Below the pieces are notes generated by a model. It was not told where the DNA came from. It did no database searches and saw only the letters and a list, made by a program, of their open reading frames with translations. Shown here one piece after another: positions 1-5,666 of a stretch of 10,764 bases of DNA. Location: NCBI GenBank assembly GCA_030040115.1, contig JASHUH010000345.1, forward strand, positions 1 through 10,764. The letters are read 5' to 3'. Both the position numbers and the translations under genes were made by a program. The first letter of the stretch is position 1; every line of letters begins with the position of its first letter. Source of the stretch: Acidobacteriaceae bacterium (GTDB lineage Bacteria > Acidobacteriota > Terriglobia > Terriglobales > Acidobacteriaceae).

Positions 1-1
1 G

Positions 2-148
2 GCCAAGAAGATGATCTGCTTTGTCAAAGAGAATCGCCGCACGCCGGAGCAGGCCGCCGCGGTCCTAACCCGTTTCTGCTCCTGCGGAATCTTCAATCCT
101 TCCCGGGCCAAGAGGATTCTGGAACATGCGCGCACCGGTCAAAAATAG
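2..148 (+). CDS. C-terminal tail of an unrecognised protein (5' end outside the window)
   Basis: An open frame runs from the left edge to a TAG at 146-148, giving 48 residues that end in ILEHARTGQK. The composition looks like real protein: charged and helical, with the segment TPEQAAAVLTRF followed by a Cys-x-Cys pair (FCSCGIFNPSRA). I do not recognise the family. The Cys pair might bind metal, but two cysteines in a fragment do not establish that. The next start codon (126) lies inside its last codons, so the two frames overlap by 23 nt, as in translationally coupled operons. It could be a chance frame, since no start is visible. Confidence 0.5.
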   Translation, partial: AKKMICFVKENRRTPEQAAAVLTRFCSCGIFNPSRAKRILEHARTGQK

Positions 149-386
149 CCTGGAAAATAGTCTGATAATCTGCTTAGTTTTCTTTCTGGCGGCGTCGGCC
201 TTTGCCGAAGTAAAGGTCTTTAAAAACTTCCCCCTCATCGACGGAACGGGTCGGCCCGCCGCCCCTCATTCGGCCATGATTCTCAACCATGGCATAATGG
301 AATGGGTTGCACCCGTTTCCGGACTTCCGAACCCGCCCTCCGCCCACGTTATCGATCTCCGATGGATATGTGTGATTTCCCAATAG
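126..386 (+). pseudogene. N-terminal remnant of an exported amidohydrolase
   Basis: The frame encodes 86 residues from an ATG preceded by AGAGGA at 111-116 (9-nt spacing). Residues 1-27 form a Sec signal peptide: a basic start, hydrophobic core IICLVFFLAA, and an ASAFA cleavage site. The mature part begins VFKNFPLIDGTGRPAAP and reaches VIDL near residue 78. This is the N-terminal beta-sandwich pattern of metal-dependent amidohydrolases (imidazolonepropionase/dihydroorotase-like), where 'IDL.G.YV.PG..D.H.H' should follow. Here the frame runs out at a TAG after WICVISQ. In another frame the bases just after VIDL read DGYV before a TGA, which suggests a frameshift. The HxH metal site and the rest of the usual 400-450-residue enzyme are absent before the next gene at 479. 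I read this as a decayed, 3'-deleted gene with no catalytic function. A short secreted protein of its own is less likely. Confidence 0.65.
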
Positions 387-392
387 TCTTTT

Positions 393-408
393 AGCGGGAG
401 CCCGCTTT
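393..408 (+). terminator. Weak hairpin after the amidohydrolase remnant
   Basis: AGCGG (393-397) pairs with CCGCT (402-406) around GAGC, followed by only three T. It lies 7 nt after the remnant's stop. The short stem and U run make it a weak terminator candidate at best. Confidence 0.25.
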
Positions 409-421
409 CATTCCGGAATTC

Positions 422-450
422 TTGAGTTGCGGCGCACAAAATGGCTTAAT
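422..450 (+). promoter_or_regulatory. Possible sigma70-type promoter of the propeller gene
   Basis: TTGAGT (422-427) and CTTAAT (445-450) each match four of six consensus positions and are 17 nt apart. Transcription would begin near 457, about 20 nt before the gene's start. GATCGATT lies at 457-464, at the predicted start point. This is a match by eye only. Confidence 0.3.
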
Positions 451-478
451 AGAAACGATCGATTAGGGGGAAAAAGAC

Positions 479-1357
479 ATGAAGAGGAGAGAGTTTCTGG
501 CCGCGAGCGCCGCTGCCGCATTGGCGGCGGGTTTCGGGGACGTCAAAACCGCGCCCGCACAGTGGATCAAGCCGCGCGAAATCCCTCACCGTAAGGCGAC
601 AACCACCAAAATGTTCAAAGCCCCGGGTATGTACCCGAACGGGTTGGCCGTTTCCCCGGAGGGGCTTTGGATTGCACAACAAAAATTATCCGATCTGCAA
701 GCTCGCCTTTGGCGCGAACCCGTGCCCAAGGATCGGGGTGAGGCGGCGTGGCTGGTGGACTGGAACGGCAAGCTGTTGCGGACCGTCACCACCAAATCGC
801 GCAACACCAGCGGCATGGCGTTCGGGCTCGGCTGCGTGTGGATGGGCGCGAACACCGAGCCGGAAGGCTTCTTCCAGACCGATCTCGACTCCTATCTCGT
901 GCGGCATCTGCAAATTCCTCTCGGCCCTCCCGACAACGGCGGCGGCTGCCACGGCGCTCAGTGGCATGAGGGCAAGCTGTGGATTGTGGCCAACCGCACC
1001 CACGGGAATCTGCGCGTCGATCCGGTCACCTGGGCTCCTGAGTTTATCATTCCCATTTACACCACCGACGAGTTCAAACGCTGGCACGATATCACTTTCG
1101 ACGATCAGGGCTATCTTTGGCAGATCAACGGCAACGACAGCTTCAAATACGCCGACGGCAAGCCGGGATTGATCAAGTACAACGCCGCCACCGGCGAAGT
1201 ATTGGAATTGGTGGACTTCGAGCCCGGTTCCTGCGATCCCCACGGACTGGAATTTCATGACGGCGCGCTGATCAGTTGCGACGCTGGGGTTCACCCCGGG
1301 TGGAAGGACCTGGATAGCCCGTCGAGCGGCTGGATCTTTCGCATTAACCTGGCGTAG
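479..1357 (+). CDS. Tat-exported beta-propeller protein (Vgb/SMP-30/NHL-like)
   Basis: The protein has 292 residues. The ATG follows AGGGGG (465-470) with 8-nt spacing. It opens MKRREFLAAS: a twin-arginine motif (RRxFL) at residues 3-7, then an Ala-rich hydrophobic stretch to about residue 18, so export in folded form by the Tat system is likely. The mature part repeats a blade-like pattern: GLW at 62-64, VW at 120-121, LW at 167-168, LW at 213-214 and a related GALI at 262-265, spaced about 46-57 residues. Motifs such as YPNGLAVSPEG and DPHGLEFHDG recall virginiamycin-B-lyase-like and SMP-30/NHL propellers. Several His and Asp residues (CHGAQWH, WHDITF, DPHG) could line the central channel, but no catalytic set can be assigned. 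The reaction is unknown; a lactonase or lyase role is only a family analogy. The next gene, oxalate decarboxylase, is also Tat-exported and on the same strand, but it is 328 bp away and appears to have its own promoter. Confidence 0.8.
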   Translation: MKRREFLAASAAAALAAGFGDVKTAPAQWIKPREIPHRKATTTKMFKAPGMYPNGLAVSPEGLWIAQQKLSDLQARLWREPVPKDRGEAAWLVDWNGKLLRTVTTKSRNTSGMAFGLGCVWMGANTEPEGFFQTDLDSYLVRHLQIPLGPPDNGGGCHGAQWHEGKLWIVANRTHGNLRVDPVTWAPEFIIPIYTTDEFKRWHDITFDDQGYLWQINGNDSFKYADGKPGLIKYNAATGEVLELVDFEPGSCDPHGLEFHDGALISCDAGVHPGWKDLDSPSSGWIFRINLA

Positions 1358-1378
1358 CGGAACCATCGCAGTGATTGG

Positions 1379-1414
1379 GAGCGAGCGCTTGCCGCGCCGG
1401 GGCGCGCCTCGCTC
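1379..1414 (+). terminator. Strong nested hairpin after the propeller gene
   Basis: GAGCGAG (1379-1385) pairs perfectly with CTCGCTC (1408-1414). Inside the loop GCGCC and GGCGC form a second stem. It begins 21 nt after the stop at 1357. No T run follows, so it is either a Rho-assisted or stem-only terminator, or a 3'-end stabilising structure. A smaller hairpin (TCGAG 1421-1425 with CTCGA 1434-1438) follows directly. Confidence 0.4.
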
Positions 1415-1446
1415 TCCTGGTCGAGGCATGCGGCTCGAAGAGAAGC

Positions 1447-1476
1447 TTGTTGGAGGGTTCCCTGAACCTGTAGAAT
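1447..1476 (+). promoter_or_regulatory. Likely oxdC promoter with a palindrome in the spacer
   Basis: TAGAAT at 1471-1476 matches the -10 consensus at five of six positions. TTGTTG at 1447-1452 is a partial -35 with an 18-nt spacer. The perfect inverted repeat GGTTC-CCT-GAACC (1456-1468) sits wholly in the spacer, where a bound repressor would block RNA polymerase. The predicted start near 1483 leaves a leader of about 200 nt. Confidence 0.45.
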
Positions 1477-1685
1477 TTTTATGTTCAGACAGTTAGACCG
1501 TACAAAGGTCAAACCAGTAAATCGACTATCTTCCCTGCGGCGCAAACTCAACTCGATGCGGCTTTCCCCGTCTTCCGGCGCAGCGACATTCCTGGCGCCG
1601 GCGGTAGTGCGTCGGCAATTGAGTTCATTGCGCTGCATCGAGCGCCATTTTTCAGTTGAGCAAATCCATACGAAGGGAAATCAAC

Positions 1686-2942
1686 ATGGGAGAGCAGAAC
1701 GGCAACGATGGGTTGAGCCGGCGTAGCTTCCTGGGCAAGACTTCGGCGGTGCTGGCCGCGGCGGCGGCGTTGCCGCGCGTGGGCGCCGCGCAACAGGACC
1801 CGGACATGAATTCCGGCGCGCATACGGCTGCCAATGAGACCCAGCCGGGACCGAAAAATCCGGCTCTCGACGCGATGGACCCGGATTCGGTGTTCCCGCC
1901 GGAAACGGATGCGGGTGGTCAGCCTCCCTTTAAGTATCCTTTCAGCTTTTCCCATAAGCGCATAGAATCCGGCGGCTGGACGCGCGAGGTATCGGTGCGC
2001 GAGCTGCCCATCTCCAAGCAGATGGCGGGTGTGGAGATGCGGCTCATTTCCGGCGGCGTGCGCGAGCTGCATTGGCACAAGGGCGCCGAATGGGCTCTGA
2101 TGACCGCGGGCAACGCGCGCATTACCGGCGTCGACCAGAAAGGCCGCGGATTTGTGGAAGATGTGCGCGAAGGCGATCTGTGGCTTTTTCCCGGCGGCAT
2201 TCCCCACTCCATCCAGGGCCTTGGTCCCGATGGCTGCCAGTTCATCCTGGTCTTCGACGACGGCAATTTCAACGAGTTCGAGACCTTTCTCCTCACCGAC
2301 TGGATGCGCCACACGCCCCCCGAAGTGCTGGCCAAGAACTTTCAGGTTCCCAAGGAGACGTTCAAGAACCTGCCCACAAAGGAGCTGTTTATCTTTGCGC
2401 GCGATCTGCCGCGGCCGCTCGAAGAAGAGAAAAAGGAAGTCAGCGCCGCTACCGGATCGGTCCCCAACAGCTTTGCTTTTTTCGCCAGCCAAATGACGCC
2501 GACCAAAGTCTCGGCCGGCGGCCATGTGAAAGTGGTGGATCGCTCCAACTTCCCCGCAACCAATATCGCCGCCGCGATTGTGACCTTGAAACCGGGCGGC
2601 CTGCGCGAGCTGCACTGGCATCCCAACGCCGACGAATGGCAATACTACGTCAAGGGCAAGGCGCGGATGACGGTGTTCTCCGCCGGCGGCCATGCGCGCA
2701 CCATGGATTTTCAAGAGGGCGACGTGGGCTATATCGAGCAATCGATGCCCCATTACATCGAAAACAAGGGGGACACAGATCTGGTGTTCGTCGAAGTGTT
2801 TCCTACCCCCGACTATCAGGACATCTCCTTGGCCGAGTGGCTGGCCCACACTCCTTCGCGGTTAGTAAATCAACATATCGCCACCGGCGAAGATTTTCTG
2901 CGCAATATCCCCAGAAAGGAGGCCGTCGTCGTTCCGGAGTAA
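1686..2942 (+). CDS. oxdC: Tat-exported bicupin oxalate decarboxylase
   Basis: The product has 418 residues. The ATG at 1686 has AAGGGA at 1673-1678 (7-nt spacing); an in-frame TTG at 1656 has no such site. SRRSFLGK at 11-18 and an Ala-rich core form a Tat signal, with cleavage probably near residue 35. Two cupin domains follow, as in Bacillus OxdC, an Mn enzyme splitting oxalate to formate and CO2. Site 1 (about 110-200) has R126, ELHWH with H129/H131, E135 and H174. Site 2 (about 290-375) has R307, ELHWH with H310/H312, E317 and H356, plus E370. So all eight metal ligands and both substrate arginines are kept. The lid that carries the catalytic Glu162 in Bacillus (Ser-Glu-Asn-Ser) reads Asn-Glu-Phe-Glu here (196-199): the Glu is kept, its neighbours are changed. 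Length without the signal (about 383) matches the family. The product should act in the periplasm or outside. An oxalate oxidase or other bicupin activity is the main alternative. Long open frames antisense and in +2 are codon-bias shadows. Confidence 0.93.
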   Translation: MGEQNGNDGLSRRSFLGKTSAVLAAAAALPRVGAAQQDPDMNSGAHTAANETQPGPKNPALDAMDPDSVFPPETDAGGQPPFKYPFSFSHKRIESGGWTREVSVRELPISKQMAGVEMRLISGGVRELHWHKGAEWALMTAGNARITGVDQKGRGFVEDVREGDLWLFPGGIPHSIQGLGPDGCQFILVFDDGNFNEFETFLLTDWMRHTPPEVLAKNFQVPKETFKNLPTKELFIFARDLPRPLEEEKKEVSAATGSVPNSFAFFASQMTPTKVSAGGHVKVVDRSNFPATNIAAAIVTLKPGGLRELHWHPNADEWQYYVKGKARMTVFSAGGHARTMDFQEGDVGYIEQSMPHYIENKGDTDLVFVEVFPTPDYQDISLAEWLAHTPSRLVNQHIATGEDFLRNIPRKEAVVVPE

Positions 2943-2973
2943 CCAGCGATGGGCGCACCAATCGTTTGTTCGT

Positions 2974-2992
2974 GGTCTGCGCAATGCAGACC
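2974..2992 (+). terminator. Hairpin 32 nt after oxdC
   Basis: GGTCTGC (2974-2980) and GCAGACC (2986-2992) form a perfect 7-bp stem with the loop GCAAT. It overlaps a palindrome ACCCATGGGT (2990-2999) followed by TTTGTGTG. The position suggests termination of the oxdC transcript, although the T run is poor. Confidence 0.45.
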
Positions 2993-3038
2993 CATGGGTT
3001 TGTGTGCGTAGTGATGGATTTGTCATCCTCAAAATCCC

Positions 3039-3067
3039 TCGACTTGCGGGCAAATTCGAGGTATAAC
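3039..3067 (+). promoter_or_regulatory. Likely promoter of the GntR regulator gene
   Basis: TCGACT (3039-3044, four of six) and TATAAC (3062-3067, five of six) are separated by 17 nt. The start point would be near 3074, on top of the 8-bp palindrome AATCGATT (3073-3080), a possible site for autoregulation. The mRNA would then start only about 5 nt before the TTG at 3079 and about 56 nt before the ATG at 3130. Confidence 0.45.
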
Positions 3068-3129
3068 AATGAAATCGATTGAGCCCGAGTAAAATCGGCC
3101 TAGTATCTGAACGCATCGCCTATAAATCT

Positions 3130-3825
3130 ATGCGACCAACCTTTCCTGAAATAGCACCCCTGTCTCTGAGTGACCGGGTCTCGAATGCTCTCAAGGACGC
3201 TTTCTTTTCCGGCGAGCTCAAGCCTGGAGACGCCATCGTGGAACGCGAAATTGCGCGCCAGATGAAAGTAGGCACACCGGTAGTGCGCGAGGCGCTGATC
3301 TCGCTTCAAGGGCAAGGTTTCGTCCGCCGCGTGGTCAACACCGGCACTTATGTCACCAAATTTTCCCATGAGGAGATTCGACAGCTCTATTCCCTTCGCG
3401 TCGAGCTTGAGGTGATTGCGTACCAGTGGGCGCGGACCCGGGTGACCGAAGCCGATCTCCAGGAATTGTGCCGGTTGGTGGGCATTGTCGTCCAAGCCGG
3501 CGAAGCCGGCAACCGGCGCGAATTTCTCGAGCGCGATTATGCGTTTCATCGCCGGTGCTGGGCCCTCTCCGGAAATGCCTATCTCTCCGACACCCTCGAG
3601 CGGCTCATGGCGCCGCTTTTTGCTTTTGTGGTCCTGGCCAGCGAAGCGCCTCTCACCGCTTCCATGGGCCGCGAGCACTACGAGTTGATCAATGCTCTGC
3701 AGGATCTCGACGAACCTGAATTCACCCGCGTGGTGCGCAAGACGCTTTCTGGATTCGCGGGACGCTGGCTCACAGTGTTTCAGTTGGACCCATCCGAGGA
3801 AACCGTGTCCGCCCGTGAAACCTGA
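3130..3825 (+). CDS. GntR-family regulator, FadR/FCD subfamily
   Basis: The product has 231 residues from the ATG at 3130. A TTG at 3079 would add 17 residues, and neither start has a clear ribosome binding site. I chose the ATG because only a short lead of about 12 residues usually precedes the domain. Residues 13-76 form the GntR winged helix: LSDRVSNAL, GELKPGD, a recognition region TPVVREALISLQGQGFV, and a wing NTGTYV. Residues 83-220 are a helical FCD effector domain, with the start LRVELEV, the D136-x3-H140 pair in RDYAFH and a His at 183 (REHYEL). Where FCD domains usually have a late metal-binding His (in '..HL'), this protein has Thr205, so metal binding may be incomplete. Relatives sense small carboxylates or sugar acids and mostly repress neighbouring catabolic and transport genes. 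It lies between oxdC and the transporter gene, which suggests a local regulator. The effector is unknown. Confidence 0.88.
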   Translation: MRPTFPEIAPLSLSDRVSNALKDAFFSGELKPGDAIVEREIARQMKVGTPVVREALISLQGQGFVRRVVNTGTYVTKFSHEEIRQLYSLRVELEVIAYQWARTRVTEADLQELCRLVGIVVQAGEAGNRREFLERDYAFHRRCWALSGNAYLSDTLERLMAPLFAFVVLASEAPLTASMGREHYELINALQDLDEPEFTRVVRKTLSGFAGRWLTVFQLDPSEETVSARET

Positions 3826-3873
3826 GCCGGTTGGCGCCATTCTCTTGTTTGTGTTAGCTTACTCTTGCACGTT

Positions 3874-3889
3874 GATAGATCGACGCTCA
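3874..3889 (+). promoter_or_regulatory. Candidate operator copy 1 (upstream of the MFS gene)
   Basis: GATAGATCGACGCTCA shares 13 of 16 positions with each of the two copies before the receptor gene. Here it is embedded in a near-palindrome, CGTTGAT-AG-ATCGACG (3870-3885), with six of seven pairs symmetric. It is preceded by ACTCTTGC (3861-3868), also found before copy 2. A GATAAT at 3921-3926 downstream could be the -10 box of the transporter gene, without a convincing -35. Confidence 0.5.
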
Positions 3890-3979
3890 GCCTCCTCGTA
3901 GAACCTCGACCTATAGCAGAGATAATGGGCAAAATGCGGGCTCCCCGTTAAAGTATTGCCTCAGAGGAGGCGGCTGAAA

Positions 3980-5299
3980 TTGAAGACTGAATTCGATCGG
4001 GAATCACCCTCCGTCCCCGGAACCGGGCCGACGGGCGGATCGCCGTCTCATATCCGCTACAGGGTCCTCGCCCTGACCGTCCTCGCCTACATGATCACGT
4101 ATATGGATCGCGTGGTCATCTCTGTGGCCGTTCCCTCCATTCAAAAGGAATTCGGCTTTTCCATCGTCACCATGGGGTGGATTCTCAGCTCCTTCCAGTG
4201 GGGGTATGCGCTCTTCCAGATTCCAAGCGGATGGCTGGGCGACCGCATCGGGTCGCGCCGCGCTCTTACCTTCATCGTCACCCTGTGGTCGCTTTTCACG
4301 TCGTGCGTCACGCTGGCTTGGAACGCCGTTTCCATGGCCGTGATCCAATTCCTTTTTGGCATGGGCGAATCGGGAGCCTTCCCCATCGCCACCAGTTCGC
4401 TCTCCTGCTGGATGCTGCCCGCCGAACGCGGCTTCGCGCAGGGACTCACCCATGCGGGATCGCGGCTCGGCGGGGCTCTCACCCCCGCATTGGCGGTGCT
4501 CGTCATCGCCCGCTACGGTTGGCGCGCCGGCTTTCTCTGTTGCGCCTCTTTGGGCCTGATTTGGGCAGGCGTCTGGTTCTGGTATTACCGCAACACGCCT
4601 GCCGAACACCACAGCGTCAATGCCGGTGAGCGCAACCTGATCCAGTCGGAGCTGGAAAAATGCGGCCGCCGCAAGTCCAAAACTGTCCCCTGGCGGCAAA
4701 TCCTCCACTCCCGGCAAATGTGGATTCTGTCGGGCATGTACTTCTGCTACGCCTACGTACTCGCCGTTTACCTGTACTGGTTTCCCAAGTATCTCAACGC
4801 CCGCCGCGGCTTTGACTTGAAACAGATGGGCTTCTATTCCAGCATTTTGCTGCTCTCGGGGACCTGCGGCGATGTGCTGGGAGGCAGCCTGTCCGACTTC
4901 CTCGCCAAGCGCACCGGCGATCTGAAAATCTCTCGCCGCATCATGGGCATGGGCGGTTTTCTGATTTCGGCGGTTTGCCTCGTGGTGGCCGCCCTCGCGC
5001 GCAATCCCTATCTCAGCGTTTCCTTCTCCTGCGCGTCCATCTTCGGCCTCGAGCTCACGGTGGGCGTCTCCTGGGCCATCACTCTCGATATCGGTGAGAA
5101 TTTCGCCGGATCCGTCTCCTCGGTGATGAACACCTGCGGCAACATCGGGGGCGCCATCGCTTCGGCGCTATCGGCCTATCTGGTGATGCTGAGCGGCTGG
5201 AATGCGCCCTTTCTGGTCATGGCCGGCCTCTCGGTCCTGGGCGCTCTCCTTTATCTCCGCATTAATGCTTCGCGGCGCATCGGAGCCCCGGTCGCATAG
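3980..5299 (+). CDS. MFS transporter, anion:cation symporter (ACS) family
   Basis: The product has 439 residues and is an inner-membrane permease with about 12 helices. The start is a TTG at 3980, set by AGAGGAGG at 3963-3970 (9-nt spacing); an upstream TTG at 3956 would place this ribosome site inside the gene. The first helix ends in TYMDR (40-44), the Asp-Arg pair typical of ACS/phthalate-permease proteins such as DgoT, GudP and ExuT. The loop 2-3 motif GWLGDRIGSRR is at 84-94. The ACS signature GMGESGAFP (E130) is followed by CWMLPAERG (about 143-151). The position seven before E130, usually Arg in DgoT-like proteins, is Gln123, which may alter anion recognition. The family imports sugar acids and other monovalent or divalent organic anions with protons. 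The substrate here is unknown; it is not of the oxalate:formate antiporter family. Regulator and transporter are adjacent, and a candidate operator lies between them. Confidence 0.9.
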   Translation: MKTEFDRESPSVPGTGPTGGSPSHIRYRVLALTVLAYMITYMDRVVISVAVPSIQKEFGFSIVTMGWILSSFQWGYALFQIPSGWLGDRIGSRRALTFIVTLWSLFTSCVTLAWNAVSMAVIQFLFGMGESGAFPIATSSLSCWMLPAERGFAQGLTHAGSRLGGALTPALAVLVIARYGWRAGFLCCASLGLIWAGVWFWYYRNTPAEHHSVNAGERNLIQSELEKCGRRKSKTVPWRQILHSRQMWILSGMYFCYAYVLAVYLYWFPKYLNARRGFDLKQMGFYSSILLLSGTCGDVLGGSLSDFLAKRTGDLKISRRIMGMGGFLISAVCLVVAALARNPYLSVSFSCASIFGLELTVGVSWAITLDIGENFAGSVSSVMNTCGNIGGAIASALSAYLVMLSGWNAPFLVMAGLSVLGALLYLRINASRRIGAPVA

Positions 5300-5369
5300 G
5301 CGCGCCAGCAATGAGTGGCTGGGAAGTTCCTATCATCTTTCGCGCTCTGTTGAATTTCCACCGCTCGCC

Positions 5370-5388
5370 GGAGAGAAATGTCCTCTCC
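5370..5388 (+). terminator. Hairpin after the MFS gene
   Basis: GGAGAG (5370-5375) pairs with CTCTCC (5383-5388) around a 7-nt loop, 70 nt after the transporter stop. No T run follows, so termination is only a possibility. Confidence 0.25.
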
Positions 5389-5464
5389 AGCCATCGAGCT
5401 CGACCGCGCAAAGGGTTGAATCGAAAAAAGTTGCCTCACCCTATAAAGAAAAAAGAAATTTTCC

Positions 5465-5492
5465 TTGACACCTCACCTTCCAGTGGTTTAAC
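5465..5492 (+). promoter_or_regulatory. Likely promoter of the receptor gene
   Basis: TTGACA (5465-5470) is a perfect -35 box. TTTAAC (5487-5492) is a four-of-six -10 at 16-nt spacing. Transcription would start near 5499, so candidate operator copy 2 would lie roughly 10-25 nt into the transcript, a position suited to repression. Confidence 0.5.
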
Positions 5493-5508
5493 TCTTGCCA
5501 CGGACGAT

Positions 5509-5524
5509 GATAGATCAACCGTCA
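5509..5524 (+). promoter_or_regulatory. Candidate operator copy 2 (receptor gene)
   Basis: GATAGATCAACCGTCA is identical to copy 3 at 15 of 16 positions. Its core TGAT-AG-ATCA (5508-5517) is a palindrome, as expected for a dimeric GntR protein. ACTCTTGC occurs at 5491-5498 upstream, overlapping the -10 box. Confidence 0.5.
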
Positions 5525-5544
5525 AATTCTGGGCCATGCTTGTA

Positions 5545-5563
5545 GATGGAAGTCGATTCCATC
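5545..5563. repeat. 19-bp palindrome in the receptor gene leader
   Basis: GATGGAA (5545-5551) and TTCCATC (5557-5563) are perfect inverted arms around GTCGA. It lies about 45-65 nt into the predicted transcript. It may be an operator for a second protein or an RNA stem-loop. Confidence 0.55.
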
Positions 5564-5650
5564 AGCGCATCCCAAGGGTTTCCGAAAAGAACATTCGAGC
5601 TTTTTCACAATTTTTCTGAAACGTTTTCGCACGTCTGATTGCGAAACAAC

Positions 5651-5666
5651 GATAGATCAACCTTCA
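5651..5666 (+). promoter_or_regulatory. Candidate operator copy 3 (receptor gene)
   Basis: GATAGATCAACCTTCA differs from copy 2 only at position 13. It lies 142 bp further downstream, just after the inverted repeat TTTCGC/GCGAAA, and 114 bp before the receptor start codon. Only the inner GATAGATC is symmetric here. Confidence 0.45.

Larger units (their letters stand above)
1358..1685. other. Gene-free stretch between the propeller gene and oxdC
   Basis: I see no gene here. An open frame starting at 1481 has no ribosome binding site and an unremarkable product. The stretch holds the hairpins at 1379-1438, the promoter with internal palindrome at 1447-1476, and an imperfect inverted repeat TTAGACC (1493-1499) / GGTCAAA (1507-1513) with 6 of 7 matching pairs. 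About 200 nt of untranslated leader would precede oxdC. Confidence 0.6.

Noticed and set aside
1481..1726. 81-codon frame before oxdC
   Set aside because: No ribosome site, and it overlaps the oxdC start and Tat signal in another frame; the composition is unremarkable.
1548..2849. Long antisense open frame (433 codons) opposite oxdC
   Set aside because: It mirrors the codon bias of oxdC in GC-rich DNA; the sense strand encodes a clear bicupin and the antisense product shows no family motif.
2072..3082. 336-codon plus-strand frame overlapping oxdC and the next intergenic region
   Set aside because: It is Arg-rich and low in hydrophobic structure, in the wrong frame of a certain gene, with no ribosome site. 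It is a shadow.
3069..3092. Seven-codon mini-ORF (ATG at 3069, preceded by GAGGT) before the regulator gene
   Set aside because: The predicted promoter places the transcription start near 3074, after this ATG, so it would not be on the mRNA.
3845..3862. A promoter around TTGTTT / CTTACT before operator copy 1
   Set aside because: The spacing between the boxes is too short, unlike the good promoter at the receptor gene.
4004..4717. 237-codon antisense frame in the transporter gene
   Set aside because: Charged, Gly/Asp-rich translation typical of the antisense of a membrane protein gene; no sign of a real protein.
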